Assembly: GCA_965371245.1 (NCBI GenBank)
Contig: CBDUXT010000176.1
Coordinates: 1 to 5,049 of the forward strand
Direction of reading: 5' to 3'
Length of the DNA stretch: 5,049 nucleotides
Source: CBDUXT01 sp965371245
GTDB taxonomy: Bacteria > Planctomycetota > Phycisphaerae > UBA1845
A program made the position numbers and the translations under genes. Below the pieces are notes generated by a model. It did not search any database. It was not told the origin of the DNA and saw only the letters and a list, made by a program, of their open reading frames with translations. Positions 1 through 5,049 of the stretch are shown here, in pieces. Within the stretch, counting starts at the first letter, position 1, and each line of letters starts with the position of its first letter.

Positions 1-227
1 AAGATCTCCCCAGTTCCGGTGCGCACTTGACCCGGACATGCCTTTCATGGATAGGGCGGGCTATTGCCCGCCGCAACCGGCTTCTTGGCATCGTAGACTA
101 CGAAATCACGTTGGACGGCGAGAAACGGCGCATGGTGTTTCTTCACCGTCGTAACGTGCCGCCGGCGACCGTGGAACGATCTCTCTCGTGCTCGCCGGCG
201 GCGTCGGTTCCAACCGCCGCATCGGGC
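1..227. other. Left-edge region without a confident gene
   Basis: No gene can be supported here. On the minus strand the frame of the neighbouring protease stays open past its stop for about 60 codons (227 down to a TGA at 45-47). That stretch reads partly protein-like (for example HHAPFLAVQRDFVVYD), but it has no good ATG and no family I recognise. On the plus strand a long open frame starts at 27, but it runs antisense through the Cys-rich part of the protease and is best explained as its shadow. A perfect hairpin lies at 55-72. The region may be the 3' flank of the protease gene or the remains of another gene. Confidence 0.35.
55..72. repeat. Perfect GC-rich hairpin, REP-like
   Basis: The arms GGCGGGC (55-61) and GCCCGCC (66-72) pair perfectly around the four-base loop TATT. 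No T-run follows on either strand, so it does not look like an intrinsic terminator. Its form, a short GC palindrome between genes flanked by a conserved-looking ATAG/CGCA context, resembles the dispersed repeats common in large planctomycete-type genomes. That resemblance is from general knowledge and has not been searched. Confidence 0.5.
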
Positions 228-1589
228 TCAATCGCAGATCATCGCACCCTTTTTCAGGCGACATCGACCGTCGCAGCACTCGGCGCCCGTCGTACACGGA
301 TCACCCTTGGGCCTGCACGCCGCGCAAGCCGGATCGGCGTTGCAGTCGGCGTCGTCGCAATCGGTGAACCCGTCGCAATCGTTGTCCGAACCATCCGTGC
401 AACTCGTTTCGGTCGCCGGCGCGGTGCCGCAGTCGATGTCGCAGTTGCACTGGTCTTCGCCGGGGTCACAGAACAGATCGCCACACACGGCCGGCGCGCC
501 GCAATCAACGGCACAGTTGATGTTGTCCTCTGTTCCTTCGCACAGCCCGTCGCCGCAGCAGGAGGCCGATCCGGGCACGTCACTGCAGGTCAAACCGCCC
601 TCGTTGCACTGCGGGTCGGTGCATGGAACCGGCGTTCCCCTCGTGCCGTCGCCGCAGCAGAACGGGCCATCGCGCGTACCGGCGCAATCTTGCGGACACT
701 CCTTGCAGTTCTCCTCGGCGAAGGCTTCGCAGATGCCGTTGCCGCAGGCCGGGGGGACCGCGCTGCCGCTGAAGCAGTCGGCGGCACAGGTGTTGCAGTC
801 TTCGCCGACCTCGCAAACGCCGTCCCCGCAACAGGGTGAGATGGCCGAGAACGTACAGCCACCGGCTCCGACGTCGCACGCGTCCATCGTGCATGCATCC
901 GCGTCGTCGCATAGCCCGTCGTCGGCGATGTTACTACAGGTGCCCACCGGATCGACACACGAGTCCGCCGTACAGTCGATCGCGTCGTTGCAGTCGAGGG
1001 GCGCGCCTGCCTGGCACGTGCCGGCCACGCACGTTTCCGCGCCGTTGCAGGCCAGGCCGTCGCTACACTCCGCATCCGCGGTACAACCGGGAGCGGGTGC
1101 GACGAGCTGAAGTGAATTAATGACGTCAATGCGGCCCCAGCCGAATCCGTTGTCAAAGCCCGCCGGACCCAGATCGATCGCCCCGTCGCGGATGATCTGG
1201 CGCACGTCGGCCGGCGTAAGCGACGGATCCACGCCACGAATGAGCGCGGCGAGGCCCGCGACGTGCGGCGTGGCTTGGCTGGTTCCACATTGCTCCGCGG
1301 TGCTGGTTCCGCCGACGGCGATGCCGGCCGATCGCGTGATGCAGCCCGGCGCCGTCACGTCGAGCTGGGTGCTCTGGTTGCTGAAGCAGATGAGGGAATC
1401 GACCGGCGGGGCGCTGTCCGTACACGTGCTGAAGCAGAAGGCGTCGAGGCACCACGTGAAGGAGGTCTGCGTGGGATGCTCGCACGTGGGAAACGTGTCG
1501 TCGTACACGGCGCCCACCGCAATGACAGCGGACCCGCAGGCCGGCGTGCCCAACGAGTGAGAAACAGCCAGCCGCGGCCGTTGTGTCAA
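228..1589 (-). CDS. 5'-truncated subtilisin-like (S8) serine protease with Cys-rich tail
   Basis: The 453-residue open frame begins at a TTG (1587-1589), and a stop lies 9 codons further upstream (1614-1616). Residues ~12-30 (SLGTPACGS, then VIAVGAVYD) match the strand after the oxyanion Asn in S8 proteases. Residues 102-111 (GTSQATPHVA) carry the catalytic Ser104, and residues 145-155 (FDNGFGWGRID) match the end of the domain. The catalytic Asp, the HGTH-type His, the oxyanion Asn, any prodomain and any signal peptide are absent, and no frame upstream supplies them. Residues 168-453 contain 50 Cys: CDD/CTxDxC-type segments (169-245), CGDGxC units (253-387), a TDGSDNDCDG motif (397-416) and a knottin-like end (425-452). 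Such tails are typical of secreted proteins, where they would be disulfide-bonded. As it stands the product cannot be an active protease. It is probably a pseudogene made recently enough that the frame has no stops. The family call is secure; the functional state is inference. Confidence 0.85.
   Translation of the reverse strand: MTQRPRLAVSHSLGTPACGSAVIAVGAVYDDTFPTCEHPTQTSFTWCLDAFCFSTCTDSAPPVDSLICFSNQSTQLDVTAPGCITRSAGIAVGGTSTAEQCGTSQATPHVAGLAALIRGVDPSLTPADVRQIIRDGAIDLGPAGFDNGFGWGRIDVINSLQLVAPAPGCTADAECSDGLACNGAETCVAGTCQAGAPLDCNDAIDCTADSCVDPVGTCSNIADDGLCDDADACTMDACDVGAGGCTFSAISPCCGDGVCEVGEDCNTCAADCFSGSAVPPACGNGICEAFAEENCKECPQDCAGTRDGPFCCGDGTRGTPVPCTDPQCNEGGLTCSDVPGSASCCGDGLCEGTEDNINCAVDCGAPAVCGDLFCDPGEDQCNCDIDCGTAPATETSCTDGSDNDCDGFTDCDDADCNADPACAACRPKGDPCTTGAECCDGRCRLKKGAMICD
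429..833 (-). repeat. Tandem Cys-rich CGDGxC units within the protease tail
   Basis: Residues 253-387 of the protease remnant hold five related units. Each opens with C(C)GDG/CGNG/CGD, usually followed by xCExxE, and closes with a CxxDC-type pair: 253-272, 282-302, 311-328 (divergent), 344-363 and 369-387. The units differ enough that this is an old protein repeat rather than a DNA-level duplication. Similar units occur in secreted Myxococcota and Planctomycetota proteins, where they are assumed to be small disulfide-stabilised spacers or adhesion modules. No specific ligand can be named. Confidence 0.7.
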
Positions 1590-1960
1590 CGGACGGCGAG
1601 CATTGAACCAAGACTACACAGAAAGTGCGCGCCGCAACCGCAAGAACGAGGCAAAATCGACATAATGACCGCTCGGCGGACGCGTACTTAACGCCTTCCG
1701 ACGCTACCAAAGAACGGGTGCCGTTGCAAGCGCTCATCTCATCCTTTCCCGAGTACTTGTTGGAGCGTGCCCCAACCTGGATTCTCACGGGTTCCAGGTC
1801 CGTGCCGCAGCGCTCGTTGCGGCATCAAACATGCTCGCGCCTACGGCTTGGGCATGCCATCCGCCGATCGGGCGACGGAACCGGCGCCGGGCTATGCGTA
1901 CCCGTGCGTAGCAGCCCCGACCAGGTTCACCGCTGGCACAGCTCGCCGCGCGGCGATATC
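1590..1960. other. Divergent intergenic region upstream of uvrB and the protease remnant
   Basis: The 371 bases between the two divergent frames contain no recognisable gene. The uvrB frame stays open back to 1625, but the extra 112 residues show no UvrB similarity. No good -35/-10 pair is visible: CATAAT at 1661-1666 is an acceptable -10, but no -35 sits at the right distance. No LexA-type box (CTGT-N8-ACAG or GAAC-N4-GTTC) was found. Small inverted repeats occur at 1578-1592, 1713-1725, 1775-1799 and 1803-1824. The uvrB promoter should be here, and the missing protease 5' end must have been lost at the left border of this stretch. Confidence 0.5.
1775..1824. repeat. Two adjacent hairpins upstream of uvrB
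   Basis: ACCTGGA (1775-1781) pairs with TCCAGGT (1793-1799) around an 11-base loop. Immediately after, TGCCGCA (1803-1809) pairs with TGCGGCA (1818-1824) around an 8-base loop. Both stems are perfect 7-bp pairings, 3 bases apart, and neither is followed by a T-run. They could be structure in a uvrB leader or part of a dispersed repeat. Their role is unknown. Confidence 0.3.
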
Positions 1961-4057
1961 ATGTCGGGGGCACCGCGTGTGCGGAACCTTTGGAGCGACC
2001 GTTTGGAACACTTCGACCTTGTCAGCCCGTTTTCGCCTACGGGCGATCAGCCGGCGGCCATCGAGCGCCTCTCGCGCGCGTTCGCCGACGGCGCCACGCG
2101 CCAGTGCCTGCTCGGCGTGACCGGCTCGGGCAAGACCTTCACCATGGCCAACCTCGTGGCGACCGGCAACCGCCCGACGCTGGTGATCTCGCACAACAAG
2201 ACCCTGGCCGCCCAGCTCTATGAGGAGTTCAAAGGGCTCTTCCCCAACAACGCCGTCGAGTACTTCGTCAGCTATTACGACTACTATCAGCCCGAGGCCT
2301 ACATCCCCCAGCGCGACATCTACATCGAAAAAGACGCTTCGCGCAACGACGATCTCGATCGCCTGAGGCTCAGCACGACCAGCACCCTGGTGTCCCGGCC
2401 GGATGCCGTCATCGTGGCCAGCGTCTCGTGCATCTTCGGTTTGGGCAGCCCGGAAGACTATAAGGCCAGCGTCATCGTGCTCAACGTCGGCGAGACGATC
2501 GAACGCGACGCACTGCTGCGACGCTTCGTCGATCTTCAGTACACGCGCAGCGATTTCGAATTCAAACGCGGCACCTTCCGCGTCCGCGGCGACATCGTCG
2601 AGCTATACCCCGCGCACGAGGAGACGGCCTATCGCATCGAGCTGTTCGGTGACGAAATCGAAGGCCTGGAGATGCTCAATCCGCTTACGTCCGAGTCGCT
2701 CGGCAAGATCGAGAAGCTCTTCGTCTACCCGGCCGTCCACCACGTGATTCCCGAAGAACGACTCGCGGCGGCCACCAAGAGCATCCTGGAAGAACTCGAC
2801 CTTCAGGTGAAAAAGTTCCGCCGCTTCGGCAAGCTGCTCGAGGCCCAGCGCCTGATCGCGCGCACGAAGTACGACGTGGAGATGATGCGCGAGGTGGGCT
2901 ACTGCTCGGGCATCGAAAACTACTCGCGTCACCTGAACGGCACGGAGGAGGGAGCCAAGCCGTTTACGCTGGTGGATTACTTCCCCGATGATTTCCTGCT
3001 CATCTTGGACGAGTCACACGCCACCATCCCCCAACTTAGAGCGATGTACAACGGCGACCGGGCCCGCAAGGAGACCCTCGTCGAACACGGCTTCCGTCTG
3101 CCGAGCTGCCTGGACAACCGACCCATGCGATTCGAGGAGTTCGAATCCATGTGGCACCACGCGCTGTTCGTGTCGGCCACGCCCGGGCCGTACGAACTGG
3201 AAGCCTGCGGCGGCGAGGTGGTTCAACAGATTATTCGACCCACCGGGCTGGTGGACCCGCCCATCGAGGTGCTGCCCGCGCGCGGGCAGGTGCCCGATCT
3301 GCTTCAGCGCATTGTGCAGCGAGCCGCGGCCGGTGAGCGCGTGTTGGTCACCACGCTGACCAAGCGGCTGGCCGAGGATCTTGCCGCCTACATCGAACAG
3401 GAAGGCATTCGCGGCCGGTACATGCACTCCGACATCGAGACGCTGGAGCGCGTGAGCATCCTCAAGGAGCTGCGCGAGGGCAAGTTCGACGTGCTGGTGG
3501 GCGTGAACCTGTTGCGCGAGGGGCTCGATCTGCCCGAGGTGTCGCTGGTGTGCATCCTCGATGCCGACAAGGAGGGCTTCCTGCGAAGCGAGACATCGCT
3601 CATCCAGATGATCGGGCGAACCGCGCGCAACGTAAACGCCGAGGTCAAGCTCTATGCCGACAAGGTGACACCCAGCATGCGGCGGGCCATCGACGAGACC
3701 GACCGCCGCCGCACGATTCAGGAAGCCTACAACGTCGAGCACGGCATCACGCCGCGGACGATCATCAAGGAAATCCGCTCGAGCCTTGAACGAACGGTCA
3801 AGGCCCACAAGGTGGCGGCCGACGCGATTCACGCCACGGAAGCGCAGCTCGACCGCACCGAGTTCATCGGAATGCTCGAAAAAGAAATGCTGGAAGCGGC
3901 CGAGGCGTTGGAGTTCGAGAAGGCCGCCCGCCTGCGCGATCGCATTCAAGAACTCAAAGACGCGCCGGAGCTAAGCGTCGTGCCGGTGGACAGCGAACCC
4001 AAGCCGCCAGGAAAAACCAAGGGTCGCAAAGGCTCGCAGACGCGGCGGCGCGTGTGA
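1961..4057 (+). CDS. uvrB: UvrABC excinuclease subunit B
   Basis: UvrB is the cytoplasmic damage-verification subunit of nucleotide excision repair. UvrA loads it on DNA, it inserts a beta-hairpin between the strands, and it then recruits UvrC for incision. The 698-residue product is close to the family's usual ~670. In order: FSPTGDQP Q-motif region (24-31), Walker A GVTGSGKT (52-59), Tyr-rich beta-hairpin (YFVSYYDYYQPEAYIP, 101-116), DESH box (350-353), LDNRP (384-388), VSATPG (404-409), RPTGLVDPP (426-434), helicase motifs VGVNLLREGLDLPE (513-526) and QMIGRTARN (549-557), and the C-terminal UVR domain that contacts UvrC (~634-667), then a basic tail. All key motifs are intact. I chose ATG 1961 as the first ATG near the conserved N-terminus. 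It lacks a Shine-Dalgarno, and TTG 2003, with GGAG 7 bases upstream, would give a product nearer the usual start. The gene stands alone, divergent from the protease remnant, and appears functional. Confidence 0.97.
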   Translation: MSGAPRVRNLWSDRLEHFDLVSPFSPTGDQPAAIERLSRAFADGATRQCLLGVTGSGKTFTMANLVATGNRPTLVISHNKTLAAQLYEEFKGLFPNNAVEYFVSYYDYYQPEAYIPQRDIYIEKDASRNDDLDRLRLSTTSTLVSRPDAVIVASVSCIFGLGSPEDYKASVIVLNVGETIERDALLRRFVDLQYTRSDFEFKRGTFRVRGDIVELYPAHEETAYRIELFGDEIEGLEMLNPLTSESLGKIEKLFVYPAVHHVIPEERLAAATKSILEELDLQVKKFRRFGKLLEAQRLIARTKYDVEMMREVGYCSGIENYSRHLNGTEEGAKPFTLVDYFPDDFLLILDESHATIPQLRAMYNGDRARKETLVEHGFRLPSCLDNRPMRFEEFESMWHHALFVSATPGPYELEACGGEVVQQIIRPTGLVDPPIEVLPARGQVPDLLQRIVQRAAAGERVLVTTLTKRLAEDLAAYIEQEGIRGRYMHSDIETLERVSILKELREGKFDVLVGVNLLREGLDLPEVSLVCILDADKEGFLRSETSLIQMIGRTARNVNAEVKLYADKVTPSMRRAIDETDRRRTIQEAYNVEHGITPRTIIKEIRSSLERTVKAHKVAADAIHATEAQLDRTEFIGMLEKEMLEAAEALEFEKAARLRDRIQELKDAPELSVVPVDSEPKPPGKTKGRKGSQTRRRV
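1992..1995 (+). promoter_or_regulatory. Possible Shine-Dalgarno for an alternative uvrB start
   Basis: GGAG at 1992-1995 lies 7 bases before the in-frame TTG at 2003. Starting there would remove 14 poorly conserved residues and leave LEHFDLVSPFSPTGDQP, close in length to typical UvrB N-termini. ATG 1961 and GTG 1979 have no such motif in front of them. The match is short and lies within GC-rich coding sequence, so chance is a real possibility. Confidence 0.25.
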
Positions 4058-4079
4058 GACCGCGTATGGTAAGGCTCTT

Positions 4080-4148
4080 TCCGAGCCGCGCCCGTGAGGA
4101 AGCGTTCCGGTTTGGCGCAGGGGCGCTCCCTCACGGGCGCGGCTCGGA
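4080..4148. repeat. Large stem-loop repeat downstream of uvrB
   Basis: CCGAGCCGCGCCCGTGAGG (4081-4099) has its exact reverse complement at 4129-4147. An extra T-A pair forms outside (4080/4148). Inside, one mismatch is followed by eight more pairs, two of them G-T (4101-4108 with 4120-4127), leaving a loop of 11 bases. The element starts 23 bases after the uvrB stop. There is no T-run on either strand, so it is more like a REP/ERIC-type or miniature mobile repeat than an intrinsic terminator, although it could still stabilise the uvrB mRNA 3' end. A smaller competing stem, GGCTC (4073-4077) with GAGCC (4083-4087), overlaps its left arm. Confidence 0.7.
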
Positions 4149-4176
4149 TAGAAAAACACTCTTCGCAGCCGGGTAG

Positions 4177-4195
4177 GTCGGGTCATCGACCCGGC
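4177..4195. repeat. Short GC hairpin, REP-like
   Basis: GTCGGGTC (4177-4184) pairs with GACCCGGC (4188-4195) around the loop ATC, with one G-T pair. A second possible left arm, GCCGGGT (4168-4174), also pairs perfectly with ACCCGGC (4189-4195), so two alternative folds compete. It lies 28 bases after the large stem-loop and is of the same general type as the hairpin at 55-72. No T-run follows. Confidence 0.5.
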
Positions 4196-4329
4196 ATGGC
4201 GTGGCACCGATATCTCATCCCAATACGTTGACCTGCCCGCCGCCAGACCGTCGCGTTTTCTCGACTGCCGAACCGTTCTTCCCACTTATCAGGCATCGAT
4301 GTGCCACGCGACTTCGCAACGCCACCGCG

Positions 4330-4491
4330 CTAGCCCAAGTTACGCAGTAGCTGAAGATTCGGAGGAATCTTTGAAAAGAACCCATCGATAGCGGGCCATG
4401 CTGAAGGATTTGTCTGCTCAAACGCCGTGTAGTCACGACCAAGTTGCTTGCCCGAGCGTTTTTTTGTGCCATTCTCGTTGTAGAGGAAACG
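4330..4491 (-). pseudogene. C-terminal fragment of an unrecognised protein
   Basis: Reading the minus strand from 4491 gives 53 sense codons ending in TAG (4330-4332), with an in-frame TAA directly upstream (4492-4494) and no ATG or plausible start inside. The translation looks like a real globular C-terminus: it begins RFLYNENGTKKRSGKQ, continues GRDYTAFEQTNPSAWPAID and ends FFSKIPPNLQLLRNLG. It has mixed composition and an aromatic and hydrophobic pattern, unlike the Arg/Pro/Ala-rich shadow frames nearby. Codon choice is more AT-rich than in uvrB. I do not recognise the family. Its 5' side meets the transposase leader within about 20-30 bases, so a plausible reading is that insertion of the IS, or a later rearrangement, cut off the rest of the gene. 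It could also be chance. Confidence 0.4.
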
Positions 4492-4512
4492 TTACTCAAC
4501 AGCAGGGATGCC

Positions 4513-5049
4513 ATGTTTCTCAAGCGTTTGGAACGACGCAAGGGTCGCAAGAAGCACACGTATTGGGCGCTCGTCGAATCGTATCGCACGGGCAAAGGCT
4601 CCCGGCATCGTGTGGTCGCGTATCTCGGTGAACTGTCGAAACGAGAGAGGAGCGGGTGGGAGCAACTCGGCCGTCGTCTCAACGGCAAAGGTCGTCCGCA
4701 GCGCACGCTGTTTGATCCACCCGATTACGACGAGCCCACCGACAAAGAACCGGTACTGGTCAAACTCAAGAGCATCCAACTTCAGCGGCTGCGTGATTTC
4801 GGCGACATTTGGCTTGCGCTGGGCCTATGGCGTTTGCTTGGTTTGGACACTTTGCTTGAGAACCTCATTCCGACGGGACGGGAGGATGTTCCCTGGCCTG
4901 TGGTCGCATCGATCCTCACGATCGCCCGACTGTGCGAGCCATCCAGCGAATTGCACAGTTCCGAGTTCACGCCCCCGGGGTCGTTAGTACTGTTGCCGTC
5001 GTTGCACTGGTCAACGTGGCGCTTGCTCGCGGTTGGCTTGATCATCCCG
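4513..5049 (+). CDS. IS1634-type (IS4 superfamily) transposase, N-terminal part, runs off the window
   Basis: The ATG at 4513 follows an AGGG Shine-Dalgarno-like motif (4504-4507) at a 5-base spacing, and 179 codons stay open to the edge. The start MFLKRLERRKGRKKHTYWAL, then VESYRTGKGSRHRVVAYLGEL (residues 21-41) is the signature N-terminus of IS1634-type transposases. It is followed by LVKLKSIQLQRLRDFGDIWLALGLWRLLGLD (82-112) and REDVPWPVVASILTIARLCEPSSELH (123-148). These DDE enzymes cut and paste their own IS. Full-length members are much longer (roughly 450-600 residues), and the DDE catalytic domain would lie further right, beyond the window. From residue 149 (position 4957) the sequence no longer resembles what I know of the family, where ELH is followed by a WYR...TALEDLLG-type segment. 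The copy is therefore probably truncated or chimeric and inactive. The family call is firm; the truncation is inferred from memory of homologues. Confidence 0.85.
   Translation, partial: MFLKRLERRKGRKKHTYWALVESYRTGKGSRHRVVAYLGELSKRERSGWEQLGRRLNGKGRPQRTLFDPPDYDEPTDKEPVLVKLKSIQLQRLRDFGDIWLALGLWRLLGLDTLLENLIPTGREDVPWPVVASILTIARLCEPSSELHSSEFTPPGSLVLLPSLHWSTWRLLAVGLIIP
4957..5049. other. Right-edge segment apparently foreign to the transposase
   Basis: These 93 bases do not continue the transposase family sequence in any plus-strand frame; the three readings give SSEFTPPGSLVLLP, QFRVHAPGVVST and a frame that stops at 4985-4987. On the minus strand one frame gives KRHVDQCNDGNSTNDPGG, whose QCNDGN echoes the Cys-rich CNDG/CDDG motifs of secreted proteins such as the protease tail. 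It could be the edge of another Cys-rich gene on the minus strand joined to a truncated IS. The evidence is short and weak. Confidence 0.3.

Larger units (their letters stand above)
4058..4329. other. Intergenic region downstream of uvrB
   Basis: No gene is supported in these 272 bases. They hold two palindromes (4080-4148 and 4177-4195) and a 9-bp inverted repeat, GCGTGGCAC (4199-4207) with GTGCCACGC (4301-4309). Open frames across the palindromes on the minus strand are low-complexity Arg/Pro-rich readings and are judged spurious. No T-rich intrinsic terminator for uvrB is visible. Confidence 0.55.

Noticed and set aside
27..839. Long plus-strand open frame (270 codons), antisense to the protease tail
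   Set aside because: It mirrors the Cys-rich coding strand, is Ala/Val/Arg-rich, and shows no motif of its own. The minus-strand reading has clear S8 and Cys-repeat motifs.
1153..1788. 211-codon minus-strand frame that could supply the missing protease N-terminus by frameshift
   Set aside because: Upstream of 1589 it contains no D-x-G or HGTH motif and no subtilisin pattern. Its short hydrophobic stretch (CLVLAVAARTFCVVLVQ) looks accidental.
1625..1960. 112-residue N-terminal extension of UvrB from 1625
   Set aside because: No UvrB has such an extension in my knowledge, and the extension has no recognisable domain. The conserved N-terminus begins after 1961.
3014..3949. 311-codon minus-strand open frame inside uvrB
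   Set aside because: It is a shadow caused by high GC in the third codon positions of uvrB. The plus strand is unambiguous.
4270..4278. GAACCGTTC resembling a LexA half-site pair
   Set aside because: Known LexA sites need GAAC-N4-GTTC spacing. Here the spacer is one base, and the site is downstream of uvrB rather than upstream.
4354..4371. Hairpin AAGATTC / GAATCTT with loop GGAG
   Set aside because: It lies within the likely coding fragment on the minus strand and has no T-run. A 7-bp stem alone is weak evidence.
4446..4465. Possible intrinsic terminator with a T7 run (4459-4465)
   Set aside because: The preceding stem is only about 4-5 bp with G-T pairs, and the T-run is explained by Lys codons in the minus-strand fragment.

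Overview
This is a GC-rich bacterial window with one clearly intact housekeeping gene, uvrB, set among broken genes, palindromic repeats and part of an insertion sequence. The secreted Cys-rich multidomain style (CGDGxC units, a TDGxDNDCDG motif and a knottin-like tail), the short GC-rich palindromes between genes and the weak Shine-Dalgarno signals suggest Planctomycetota, with Myxococcota or another lineage rich in secreted proteins as alternatives. This placement is inference only; no marker in the window settles it.

Layout, left to right. Positions 1-227 hold no confident gene, only a hairpin (55-72) and an unexplained minus-strand open frame. Positions 228-1589 (minus) encode the C-terminal half of a subtilisin-like S8 serine protease followed by a Cys-rich tail of about 286 residues. 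The frame is open, but the catalytic Asp and His and any signal peptide are missing, so the gene appears to have lost its 5' end. Positions 1590-1960 are a divergent intergenic region with several small hairpins and no convincing promoter.

Positions 1961-4057 (plus) encode a complete UvrB, the damage-verifying helicase-like subunit of UvrABC nucleotide excision repair. Positions 4058-4329 are intergenic and carry a large stem-loop (4080-4148) and a second hairpin (4177-4195) that look like dispersed palindromic repeats. Positions 4330-4491 (minus) contain a 53-residue protein-like C-terminal fragment with no start codon. From 4513 to the window edge runs the N-terminal part of an IS1634-type (IS4 superfamily) transposase. 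Its family-like sequence stops near 4956, and the last ~93 bases look like different DNA.

The genes do not form an operon or a recognisable system. The S8 remnant and uvrB are divergent, and the right third looks like a rearranged, IS-affected flank. I found no CRISPR array, tRNA, rRNA or defence module. The points most worth a second look are the truncated protease, the orphan minus-strand fragment, the apparent junction inside the transposase, and the palindromic repeats.
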